Source: Calliopum simillimum (taxonomy: Eukaryota > Arthropoda > Insecta > Diptera > Lauxaniidae). From it: 64,000 nucleotides of DNA. Each line of letters opens with the position of its first letter. The stretch's first letter is position 1. The translations under genes and the position numbers were made by a program. The notes beneath the pieces are model-generated. The model worked only from the letters and a program-made list of their open reading frames with translations. It was not told the DNA's origin and did no database searches. This document shows, piece after piece, positions 36,289 to 45,342 of this stretch. The stretch is taken from positions 40,055,948 to 40,119,947 of the forward strand of contig OX638370.1 of assembly GCA_951812925.1 (NCBI GenBank), given 5' to 3'.

Positions 36289-36735
36289 TTAAATAAAATA
36301 TTCATCGATACTTTCTACAATTTGTCGACAAAATGGGCATAACATTAATGTATCCTGTTCCAAGTGGGATTTGTTTATTGTATCATAGCAATTGCGACTC
36401 AGCTTGCCGTGTCTGCATGGCTTCATAATAATATTTTTTTTATTTTTGAAACAAATTTCACATAAAGTACCATCAGGAGATGGTCTATCGTACTCCGAGC
36501 TTTCCACTTCCTCATCATGGCTGATATCTAGCAACATCAAGTTCTCTTCTTTCGGCAATATATTCGAGTTTTTGTTCACAATGCATTGCAAAAACACAGA
36601 AACACTTATACGCTTGGAATTAAGTTTTCTAGTTAGTTCCTCGATAAGCTGGTTTCGATCTCGCACACGTTTTTTGGGTTTTTCAAAAACATCGTAAACA
36701 CCTTCAAAAATGTTTGTTAACTCATTGAAGTTCAT
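36289..36735 (-). CDS. MULE C-terminal ORF with RING-like zinc finger
   Basis: This 148-residue frame starts with ATG at 36735, overlapping the end of the transposase frame by 14 bases. Residues 1-70 are helical and charged. Residues ~92-142 have CEIC, then KPCRH, a later SRNC and CPFC, spaced like a RING finger but with the middle C/H positions irregular. RING domains often act as ubiquitin ligases, but activity cannot be inferred here. The overlap may be a real second gene, or a frameshift that split one long FLYWCH-transposase-RING protein. The absence of a good independent promoter favours the second. No internal stop is present. Confidence 0.6.
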   Translation of the reverse strand: MNFNELTNIFEGVYDVFEKPKKRVRDRNQLIEELTRKLNSKRISVSVFLQCIVNKNSNILPKEENLMLLDISHDEEVESSEYDRPSPDGTLCEICFKNKKNIIMKPCRHGKLSRNCYDTINKSHLEQDTLMLCPFCRQIVESIDEYFI

Positions 36736-37366
36736 CCTGCCGAATAGTTTTTATAAAATCCCAAAAATTCCCATGGGTTGGAATGCGGGTGCTTAGGTAG
36801 CTATTGTAACCTTCTAACCCGCTGGTAGTTCTAATAGATTCGCTGTATAGACTAAGATTTTGAGGAGTTTCCTTTAAAGAAAAAATGTATGTTAAACATC
36901 GATATGATTCATTTCTTTTCCACTTTTTTACCTTATTAATCCACTGTCTTTCAAAATAGTCAAAAAAAGGCTCAAAAATATTTCCGGCAGCACTCCTAAA
37001 TTCGACTCTTCCATAGGCTTCGTATTGGCACAAACTAAAGCCCTCTATTAATTCGTTTGGGCTGAGGAGTGGGAGAGCTAAAATTTTTTGAAAAATTTTC
37101 TTAGCTTCTTTGTTCTGCTTTACAATTTTGCCAAAATCCTTCAACTTTGCAGATCTTCTCCTGATCGCCTGGCAATAATGGAACCAGCATCCTTTGAGGC
37201 GAGCCTCAGGAAAGATGCTGCGAAGAGCATTTCTTAAGCCGTTTTCGAAATCGGTCGTAAAAGTTTTTGGCTTGAATTCGAATAAATTTGAATTTATAAA
37301 TGTGAAGAGGTGTTCATAAGCTTTCTGCTTTTTATTTGACATGAGCGCGTATACGAATGGGAAAAC

Positions 37367-37869
37367 CTGAAAGAAAAATTTTGCATATTGATCAGAGGAT
37401 AGAGACATAAACTTGTTGAGGAAAGTATACTAAAGATGCGCGCTGGGGGATAATTATGATATCGCGCGCGCGATATCATAATTATCCCCCAGCGCGCTCG
37501 CTTCGCTCGCAATATTCTAGAATTTCGATCGTTAAAGTTTTCGGCTTGGATTTAAATAAATGAGCGCGTATACAAATGGGAAAACTGAAAGAAAGAATTG
37601 CATATTGATCAGAGGATAGAGACATAAACTTGTTGAGGAAAGTATACTTAAGATGCGCGCTGGGGGATAATTATGATATCTCGCTTCGCTCGCGAAATTC
37701 TCGAAACTCTTTTTTCTACATTATTTTCAAAATAAATCGATTAAGCATTCAAAGCAAAAGGACTTTATTAAAATTACAACATGAATAAGTTAGAAAGTGT
37801 TTACTACCTAAAATAAAAATAGATGGGAAAAGGTTAAGGGAATACAAAACGTTTTTTGGTTTTACTTAC
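37367..37869 (-). other. Predicted intron of the MULE transposase
   Basis: A 503-bp interval between a GTAAGT donor and a TTTCTTTCAG acceptor. It contains a ~200-bp direct duplication of the exon 2 boundary (37345-37540 against 37562-37720) and a 60-bp perfect palindrome. The duplication also copies the acceptor region (CTGAAAGAAAGAATTGC at about 37585), which could act as an alternative acceptor. Confidence 0.65.
37438..37497. repeat. 60-bp perfect palindrome
   Basis: Each base pairs with its mirror about 37467/37468. The centre is ATCGCGCGCGCGAT and the arms contain GCGCGCTGGGGGATAATTAT. A single-arm copy sits at 37654-37685 in the neighbouring direct repeat, so the palindrome probably arose by inverted duplication of that arm. 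Confidence 0.95.
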
Positions 37870-38719
37870 ATGGTTGTCGTGTCCAAAATAAATAATAAGT
37901 AGCTGCTTGTATCCACAAGACGGCACTACAGCAAATGTTGCGTCCATCAAAAAATGTCTATCGTTACTATAGGCATTATTAATGAGTCCAGATATTGGCG
38001 TTGAAAAGAACAACGTGTAAGAAAAGTCGTTTTCAATAACTGTTGTTTTATAAAAAGTCTCTTCAGCAACGCTTTCGCACATTCCAAATACCTTCATACA
38101 AAATTCACTTTGAAAAACTTTTATGAAGTCTTGCGGGTTTTGTGGAGATTTCGGCAATGCATCAGATTTCAATCGCCGCAAATGCCGTTGGACTTTAGAA
38201 AAAATTATATTTTTTGAAGCACTTTTATTTTTTTGGCATTCGTTGTTAAATAATGTCCGAACCCTGTTATCTTGAAGATTTAGCGATGAAACGTTTTTTT
38301 TTAACGAGTTTCAAAGCTTAAAGTCTTCCATTCGATTTTCTTGCAATGGATGTTCCATATGCGCAGTTTTATTTCGACGTGCTATGTTTTTGTCCAAAAA
38401 AAAATCAACACACGCTTTACAGTTTTTCTCATAGCACTGATATGTCTTTATTTTTTCTTTTTTCACTTTTATTGTTCTTGAAGATTTGAACGAATATATT
38501 TGTTTGTCAGTTGGAATATAAAGCAATACACTATTTTTACGAGCACCCACGATAAACTCATAACTCACGTTTTCCGACATGTTGATTGCACCACGTTTCA
38601 AAACAAATGCATCAGAAGTATGTTAAAAAAACCAATGCTTAAATATCTAACTGTTAAGCTGATAACGGATGATTTTACAAAATTGTTGATTTTTAGTCTT
38701 AAAACTTGACAATAACAAA

Positions 38720-39004
38720 ATAATTGTGATGGGGATTATGTCCGCATAACATTCGGACATAATCCCCATTTCGTGAATGGGGAATATGTCCGACTTTTCG
38801 GTGGGGATTATGTCCGGAAAATTTTCGGACATAATCCCCATTTCGTAAATGGGGAATATGTCCGATTTGTGGTGGGGATTATGTCCGGAAAATTTGCGGA
38901 CATAATCCCCATTGAAAAAATGGGGATTATGTCCGAATAACTTGCGGACATAATCCCCATTCACGATATGGGGATTATGTCCGTGGGGATTATGTCACGG
39001 CACC
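38720..39004. repeat. Right sub-terminal hairpin array of the MULE
   Basis: About ten GTCCG/CGGAC boundaries in alternating orientation with the unit GGGGATTATGTCCG, spaced 25-40 bp. The array is longer and more regular than the left one. A 105-codon open frame across it simply reflects the repeat. Confidence 0.85.
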
Positions 39005-39481
39005 GTGCTGCTATATTATCACCAACCAAAATTTGTCGCGGCATGAAATTCCTTTGAACAGAAAGTTCACGGACTTACAAATCTTGATATGGCGTACTAA
39101 ACTCTTTTATGACCGGGAAATGTGCAACGCGAGATATCAACTTTACTAATGATAAATGCGGACTCCATTTCTCGTATCATGAAAGCGATCAGCATTTAAA
39201 ATTATTCAAAAAAATTATTGTTTCAATTTATGTTATTGAAAATTCAACAACAAAAAAAATTTCCACAATCGAACAGCCACACGAAAGTTTAAAAAAAAAA
39301 TGCATAAGTTGAACGCTACACTGCTACTAAATTCAGAATCAAATCTAAATATTAGGCTGCATTAGAAGCATTCCCACTTTTCCTGTATTTTAAAATGAAA
39401 TCTGTATGCAGAATGCTTTAGAAAAAAAAATGCTAAAATCATTAATCTTTGGTTTGTTTGTTCTTTCTCGTTAATTTTTTC

Positions 39482-39758
39482 GATCAGCGTTGGTTATCTA
39501 TGTTACGCGACCACCAAGAAAAATAAACTAACTTCAGAAAAATAATAATTTTTGAAAGAGAAAAATTCTCAAGCTTGCATCCGTTGGGCGCCATCTATGT
39601 TACGCGACCAACAAGATAAACCGTTTATGTTTTTAAAAGAATATCAAGTTTGCTCTGACGTTGGGCGCCATCTATGTTAGCGACCAACACAAGATAAATA
39701 TCTTTCCTGTTTTTAGAAAATTACTAAGGTCACTTGCTTCACCGTTGGGCGCCATCTA
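39482..39758 (-). repeat. Tandem PBS-plus-LTR-edge repeats in the leader
   Basis: The plus-strand word CGTTGGGCGCCATCTATGTTA occurs at 39582, 39659 and 39743, with a degenerate form near 39488. Each contains the 12-base PBS, the 4-base spacer and the first bases of the LTR edge (TGTTACGCG or a variant). Units are 77-94 bp and the intervening DNA is also related (CCAACAAGATAAA). Confidence 0.9.
39743..39754 (-). promoter_or_regulatory. Primer-binding site for tRNA-Lys
   Basis: In element sense TGGCGCCCAACG lies four bases after the LTR end. It is the complement of the 3' end of fly tRNA-Lys including CCA (family knowledge). The match stops after 12 bases. Confidence 0.85.
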
Positions 39759-42136
39759 TGTTACGCGCGGGTTATATGACAATGAAATCAAAACGTTAAA
39801 AAAAAACAAAAATATTTTCAAAATAAGGCATTAGGTACAAAGCGGCATGATAAAAATGGTTAATCTCCGGCTAGACTATCTGATGGTCGTGCTTCTCCCT
39901 TTTTGTCCTAACGCGTGAACATAGAAAATGTCATGCCATAATGATAGCCATAAAAAAAAATTTGTGAAACTTGAGATCTAATTTTTTACAGTAAACCCCA
40001 AGAAAAATCGATGAAAAGCAATCAAGTGACCCGATGTTCCGTCACTTGGAGTGCTATTGTCCCTCCCCACCTATGGCAATTCCGGCACTCAATTATGAAA
40101 TTGCCCCTGATGTACTTCAAAATTACTTACTTATAATGCTGCATACTGTGTCGGACTGGCATCCCTTTAAATAAAAGTTTAACGCCTCATTTTCATTTTA
40201 AATTTGCAATTTAAATCAAATTTATTAAATTCATTTCAATTATTTCTGTTTTGTTTTTTTTTTTTACTTTAAATGCTTAGAATTCTAGTTAAGAATAATT
40301 TTAAAATTAAGTACTAATTTTAAGAAAATTAACCTAAAAGCTACTAATTTAAACATATGTTTTTGTTTGCAAACATTTTTAAAATTGCATAGGAAAAAAA
40401 ATACATACGAAGTTTTATTTTACACAAAAATATAAGGATAAAAATATATGAAATAATGTTTTCAAAATTAATAATACATCTAAATATGTCTTAATATATA
40501 CGATATCTCTTACTCTTCTTAAATCTTGTTAAGGTTAATAATGACGTAGCTGGTAGTATTTGCAATTAACGCTGCTGCAGTTGCTATAGTTGTAACGCTG
40601 GGTAGATGTCGAAAATGCGATGTTCTGTGTTCTTTCGTTGTTCGGTGGTTTTTTTTGGTTTTTTCTTCTTTTTATTTTTTCCTTTGATTCGACCGCACTT
40701 TTTTTTTATTCGTTCGTCTGTATATTTAATATTGCATTATTTTGTTAAATTTAACAATTTTCACATTAAATGATTCTTGATATCAATTTGTACAACTTGT
40801 TCACATAATTTTATTCGGTTCTTTCACTTTTGCAATTAATTTTTTTAGTTTTTTTTTTTTTGCTTTTTGGTCATATCTAATGACATAAGTGAGGTGACGT
40901 TTTGTCCTTTTGTTTTCTTTTGTGTTTTTATGTGCAAGTCTCTTTTTGTTTGTTTACAGCGGTTTATTATTATTTTTTTTTATTAGTGAATGCCACTTTG
41001 ACATTTTTAGATTTTCGTTTTAAATTCTGTTTGTTCCGCTAATTCACGTGTTAGCGCGTTGTCTCGCTCACTTTGGCATGTTAACGCGAACTTCTCTTTT
41101 TGGCAAGCACATCAGATTTTGTCTATTAGGTACGTCGTAAAATTTAAATTTCACTCGCGGGAGCGCTAGCGCTCTTCAAGTAAATTACCTCTTTGAGGTT
41201 AGGTACATGCGATCACGTTTTTCTTTAGGCACTTCGCTATCGGATATTTAATATGGGTTCTTGTGTTTTTTTTTTGTTTTTACGCACACCCTTTCTTTTG
41301 TATTCTTTCACTAATAGCAGCTTTTAACACGTTTATTCAATCACTCTTTTTTTTCCACTTCAAGTAGTTTCCGAATTTCTTTTATTTTATTTCTTCTTAT
41401 TTTTTCTTTTTGTTTATTCACAAATGCGTTCAATTGTTTATTTATTTATGCGTTAATTGGAATTTTCCTTTGTCTTCTTTTTTTTTTGTTCAATTTATTA
41501 GTTTTCCGAAATTCGCCAAAAGACTCGAACTCGTCGCGCTGAAGATAAAAAAAAAAAAAACCACTCGTCGCGATGCAGACCAAAAACCAACTCGTCGCGA
41601 TGCAGCTCAAAAACCAACTCGTCGCGATGCAGCTCAAAAACCAACTGTCTAACTGTCGTCGTACAGTGTCTCATGCTTCGTAGAATTACGTAGTACATTA
41701 AATTAACCCTTTAATACCTAACTCTTAAGTAAATATTCAAGTTTACAATTTTTGGATTTACTTCAATTTTTTGATAGCCAAGTACAATTTTAATCTCTAT
41801 TTAGCTAAATAACAAGTAAGCTGTTACATAAATGGTATTTGCTTTGATGTTAGGAATATTTTAATGAACATGAGGCATTTTCAAGAAAGACAAAATTTTC
41901 ACGTTAGGCACGTCAGGGACAAAGTGACGCCTAAATACGGTTCCTTATTGGATAATATTATAAAATGGCTGCGCGTTTTTAACTGGCTTTTCTTATCGAA
42001 TGATTTAGTGGTATTAAAAGCTCTTCTTCCTATTTTTCTTCACAGTTTATGTGTTTACCGCCAGATGGTTGACAGTTTATTTTTAAAATTTAACCATTTG
42101 AAGAAAATGCTTAACACGAAAAGAAAATTCGCAACA
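39759..42136 (-). repeat. Upstream (5') LTR, 2378 bp
   Basis: Nearly identical to 27188-29571. On the minus strand it drives the element. It carries the same 27-bp repeat array (41525-41645) and a GCGCTAGCGC palindrome near 41165. Transcription signals were not resolved. Confidence 0.95.
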
Positions 42137-42140
42137 AGCG
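42137..42140. repeat. Right target-site duplication AGCG of the LTR element
   Basis: Matches 27184-27187 exactly, confirming the LTR boundaries. Confidence 0.85.
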
Positions 42141-42349
42141 CTAAGCTAATGCACGTTAAATTAAAGTGGTAAGCTCCGCGGCTAAATATTGTTGCCGTTT
42201 GACACCGTTTTTTATTGATTATTAATCGGGTTTTTTTAATCGGTAATTGTGACTTCGCACTTGTTATCGATTGTAAGTTGACATTTGTGTATTGTTGACA
42301 TTTGTATTTTTTTTTTTTTATTAAAAAATATTAAGAAGTGTAATTGAAA

Positions 42350-42578
42350 ATGGCTAAAATTCGTTCAAAACAAAGGTAAAAGCTGGGGACGAGGCCTTTC
42401 GTCAACTTCAAATCCAGAGCAGATGAAACATCGGATGAAGGCAAAGTCGCGTTTCTTTCAACCAAATTTGAATATGGGTAAGAAAATTGCTTTATTCAGT
42501 AAAAAAAAATGCATTAATTTATAAATTATAGTGGCAGGAGATGCAGATGCAACTGGTGTTAAATTAATTACTGTATAA
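42350..42578 (+). CDS. Unrecognised small two-exon gene or gene relic
   Basis: A basic start (ATG at 42350, MAKIRSKQ) is followed in another phase by an open stretch with KGKSWGRGLSS and KHRMKAKSRFF. That stretch ends at a good donor (ATATGG|GTAAGA, 42477), resumes after TATAG at 42532, and ends AGDADATGVKLITV-stop at 42578. AATAAA begins at 42579. The two-exon structure and basic composition look gene-like. The ATG frame and the later frame differ by one base near 42375, and the ATG frame itself meets TAA after nine codons. The gene is therefore either frameshifted or starts elsewhere. Lys/Arg richness would suit a nucleolar or ribosome-biogenesis protein, but I do not recognise it. Without the LTR insertion it would be divergent from Echs1, about 0.94 kb apart. 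Confidence 0.4.
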
Positions 42579-42584
42579 AATAAA
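42579..42584 (+). promoter_or_regulatory. Polyadenylation signal AATAAA after the small gene
   Basis: It lies immediately downstream of the predicted TAA, supporting the idea of a real 3' end. Confidence 0.4.
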
Positions 42585-42800
42585 GTTCATTATTACTATG
42601 TAAACTAAATAATTCATATTTTTTAAAAGTTTATAGTTATTTGGAACGTTAAACACATTAAAAGTATTAAAATAACTTCTGGCTGTAAATGACTTGAGAA
42701 AATTGCTGAATACATTTATTTTTGCATACAAAAGTTGAACTCGTCTTTGAATGAATAACACATACAGTTTATTTAAATCGTCAAAGTATTGCTTCTCAAT

Positions 42801-43176
42801 CAGGCCTGTTCTGTAATCCTCGTGGTTTCAATTACTTTTTACTTAGGAGGTTTTTTTGATGGAAATGGTGAGTCACACGATAAAAAGTATTAAAATCTTT
42901 TTTGAGGAAAATTACAGATTCTACAAATAACATTGACTTGCATCAACAAAAAAGTAACCGTTTAGGAAACATTCTTAAAAAACTGCAAAAAGTCGAAAAA
43001 TTCGACTTTACCGAATATTTACTTTTTAATAAATACTAATGAATATTATTTGTAGAACCTGTAATTCTCCACAAAAAAAGATTCTTATACTTTTTATAGT
43101 GTGACTCACCATTTTCATCCAAAAAACCTCCTAAGTGAAAAGTAATTGAAACCACGAGGATTACAGAACAGGCCTG
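42801..43176. mobile_element. Palindromic MITE, family 1, copy 1 (CAGGCCTGTTC ends)
   Basis: The first ~160 bases are the reverse complement of the last ~160 with few mismatches; the ends read CAGGCCTGTTCTGTAATCC. A second copy lies at 57094-57347. No clear target duplication was found, so the superfamily is open. Confidence 0.8.
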
Positions 43177-43248
43177 AATATTAGTCGTTGTCCACTTATC
43201 ATCTGGATTGACTCCATTGCCTCCTCACGAAGATACAATTTATTCTTG

Positions 43249-44066
43249 TCATCTAATAAAATTATCGTATGCGTACGACTGCCATAACTGGCTTCTGGTA
43301 TATGCACCAGAAGGTTCTCCACAATTTGGTGCTCGTCGTTGATGATAAACTATTACCAAAACCAAAGTAGCGACCTTCTTCATATTGATCAAGACCCAGT
43401 GGTACATTGCTGCAAAGTGGTCAGACAATTTTTCAACAAATTCATTGCTGATACCCTTCTCTTCAAGTAAATTCATAAGTAAATCATATAGACAACCATC
43501 GAGCACATCTCCGGCAACAGCAACAGCGTATACTTTAACATATCACTCGCTTTCAAAAATGCACCTTTCAACAATTTTTTGGTCATTATATTCGCCTTCC
43601 TGTGGTGTTCCTTGTAGGAAATTGTGACTTGCTACGCATTTCACCCATTCGGGTTTATCAGCATTTGGATCAATTTCGGGTTCTTCATCAGTGTCAACTG
43701 TATGATTTACGTTGAAACTGACGACAACAACGGCTCTACATCAGGGCCTTGCAATTTAACAGTGAATCCATCCAAAGCAGTTGGCACAGCTTTGGATTTT
43801 TCTGCCTTACGCTCTGCGACAATTTCTTCAGTTAAAAACTCAACCAATTCGCGTTCACCCTTGGTGTGAATGTGATGTTTAATACCACAACCGCAGCTGC
43901 ACCCTAAGCTTGGCTTTTCAACATTTAAATCCTAATATTGTTGGATTTTTCGACATGTGCCAAATGCTGTAAGGTTGCACTTACCGAAAACATTTTTCAG
44001 CGAATTTGCCTTGGCACTGGCGGCGATATTGAAAAAACGTAATGTGGCTTTGTTCAAATTATTCAT
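43249..44066 (-). pseudogene. P32: P32/C1QBP (gC1q receptor) pseudogene with retained intron
   Basis: P32 is a doughnut-shaped acidic trimer, mainly of the mitochondrial matrix. A minus-strand ATG at 44066 begins a leader rich in Asn, Lys and Ala (MNNLNKATLRFFNIAASAKA), then a GTAAGT donor at 43984, a short intron and TATTAG. Homology resumes in pieces: HTKGERELVEFLTEEIVAER, then VDTDEEPEIDPNADK in another phase, then YDLLMNLLEEKGISNEFVEK. Segments between them are missing, frames change at least twice and stops occur. The exon join also breaks the frame. Retention of the intron argues for a decayed gene copy, not a processed one. A functional P32 should exist elsewhere. Confidence 0.8.
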
Positions 44067-44399
44067 TTTTCTGTATTTTTAGAAAAATATTTAATTTTTT
44101 TCAAAGTTAACCAAAAAACCAAAACATAAACAAATGTCAGCTGTTAATAAAGAAGAACATAATTTTCGAAAGTGCTATTCACAATGCAGCGTTTTGTTCA
44201 ACCACAGTTAGCACATTTAAGCCCACTTTAAGCCCACTTGCCACGAAAACGAACCTATTATTGTTGTTGGTTGTTATATTTTCTTTCTCTTATCAATCCA
44301 AAATGTGTTAAGAAGCTGTTTTAAATCCCAACAGAGAGATATAAAAACATACAGTGAAATAATGACAGGACAGTGTAAACTCAATTATCACCCAAAAAA

Positions 44400-44670
44400 G
44401 ATGGATCTAATAGACTACGATTCTTGTTAACTCTGCCAAGAGAACATAGAAGCAGTAGATCATGTGCTATGTACATACTTGTCCCGATGCGGTGAGACGC
44501 AGAATTAAGTACCTAAGTGCCAAGATTTTAGATCAAAATGTTATAGGTAAAATTAATCCCATGGCAGTGACAAGATTTATAGATAATCTGGAACTGTTGT
44601 GTTAGGGAAAGAGGCTGTACAAAAGATATTTTAGGTCGCAGTGCAATCCAGAGCCTTCAGATAATAAATA
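44400..44670 (+). pseudogene. Non-LTR retrotransposon C-terminal remnant (family of 1323-1610)
   Basis: The plus strand encodes, with stops and frame changes, the same Cys...VDHVLCT...Arg-Arg-Arg-Ile-Lys-Tyr motif as the hAT-borne remnants, then a Thr-Arg-Phe-Ile-Asp tail. It is more divergent and extends further to the 3' side. Confidence 0.5.
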
Positions 44671-44709
44671 ATAATATATTTTCGTCGTTATTTCGAATTT
44701 TTTTAATGA

Positions 44710-44945
44710 TCTTTAAGCTTCGATATCTCTTAAACGAAACGAGATATGCAAAAATTGTATCTAATTTTTGTCGATATATTTTGGGTCGTTTTATGTGAAA
44801 ACATTTCTAAACAATACTTTTCTTGAAATTTCTTCAATTTACTCGTGCTATTTAAGCCTCGATATTTCGAAAACGAAGTGAGATATCGAAAAATTTTTTC
44901 GACTTAGTTTGGGTCGTTTTATGTGAAAACATCGTCAAATCTTAT
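44710..44945. repeat. ~139-bp tandem repeat, two copies
   Basis: The segments beginning near 44711 and 44851 share CGATAT(C/T)TC..AAACGAA and end in GGGTCGTTTTATGTGAAAACAT. Confidence 0.7.
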
Positions 44946-45051
44946 CTTATTGTACTTTACTTAAAATAAATAAAATAAAATAAACAAATCTGTGGACTTT
45001 TGACAAAACAACCTAACTCGAAATTGGCAACTTTTGCCTAACTGCCATACC

Positions 45052-45339
45052 TAAATTGGAGCGTTAGCGTTATTTTACTGTCAAAAATTTCTCATGTACA
45101 TACAATTTGTATGGCGCATACCGAAATTGCCAACGCTTAACGCTCAGCTATTCGAATTTCCAATTTTGACAAAGCGTTATGGAGTGAAGTTAGCTGCAGA
45201 TAAGTAAAAAATGAAACAACAATACGAATTTGACAAACAAATGACTTCGACGCAACGCTCTTTATTTCGGTATGGCGCTTGACGCTTTTGTTTAACGATA
45301 AATAACGCAACGCCTGACGCTCCAATTTAGGTATGGCAG
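45052..45339. mobile_element. Harbinger-type MITE, copy 1 (TAA duplication)
   Basis: The terminal inverted repeats begin CTGCCATACCTAAATTGGAG and extend imperfectly over the whole 288 bp. TAA flanks both sides (45049-45051 and 45340-45342). A TAA/TTA 3-bp target is typical of PIF/Harbinger (Tourist-like) MITEs. Copy 2 at 51211-51501 is in the opposite orientation. It is palindromic and has no coding capacity. Confidence 0.8.
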
Positions 45340-45342
45340 TAA

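Larger units (their letters stand above)
36722..38580 (-). pseudogene. MULE transposase (FLYWCH + DDE), two exons, one in-frame stop
   Basis: Exon 1 runs from ATG 38580 to the donor CAT|GTAAGT at 37870. Exon 2 runs from the acceptor TTTCTTTCAG at 37366 to the stop at 36722, and the phase-0 join keeps frame. Exon 1 begins with a FLYWCH-like finger (TYQCYEKNCKACVDF...AHMEH) and later has MDATFAVVPSCGYKQLL, the first catalytic Asp of MULE transposases. Exon 2 carries the second Asp (TDFENGLRNAL), the CWFHYCQAI Cys/His signature, and a Glu in TTSGLEGYNS. Exon 1 is interrupted by a single TGA at 38311-38313; the frame reopens directly after it. The copy is therefore inactive as written unless the stop is read through. 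Confidence 0.85.
35936..39004 (-). mobile_element. Mutator-like element (MULE), complete, 3069 bp, 9-bp target duplication
   Basis: The ends are inverted (GGTTACCGGACATAGTCCC at 35936; reversed GGTGCCGTGACATAATCCCC at 39004). A perfect 9-bp duplication GTGCTGCTA flanks them (35927-35935 and 39005-39013), the signature length for MULEs. Both ends are built from arrays of inverted TCCGAAAATTTTCGGA / GGGGATTATGTCCG units. The minus strand codes for a FLYWCH-type zinc finger, a MULE DDE transposase split by an intron, and a C-terminal RING-like finger. It sits in the leader of the LTR retrotransposon and so arrived later, or travelled with it. Confidence 0.93.
39014..39758 (-). other. LTR-element leader, PBS-proximal part
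   Basis: Untranslated leader between the 5' LTR and the MULE. Its LTR-proximal 270 bp carries the repeated primer-binding site copies. The rest is AT-rich, and a 67-codon plus frame at 39109-39312 has no recognisable homology. Confidence 0.6.
27188..42136 (-). mobile_element. Ty3/gypsy LTR retrotransposon, 14.9 kb, minus strand, with a MULE nested in its leader
   Basis: Two long terminal repeats (27188-29571 and 39759-42136) flank a minus-strand gag-pol region. The target duplication AGCG is perfect (27184-27187 and 42137-42140). In the sense orientation the LTR starts TGTTGCG and ends GCGTAACA. Next come a 4-bp spacer and a primer-binding site matching the 3' end of tRNA-Lys for 12 bases. 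Order: leader, gag, -1 overlap, protease, RT, RNase H, integrase, ~1 kb 3' tail. No envelope gene was recognised. Without the inserted 3.07 kb MULE and its duplicated target the element is about 11.9 kb. Very long LTRs, a Lys primer and a 4-bp duplication recall the Osvaldo/Ulysses group (inference). Gag has a stop codon and pol a frameshift, so this copy is defective. Confidence 0.95.

Noticed and set aside
38647..38964. 105-codon frame with repeating GDYVRK...GHNPH units
   Set aside because: It is a translation of the MULE hairpin array; the amino-acid repeat follows the DNA repeat.
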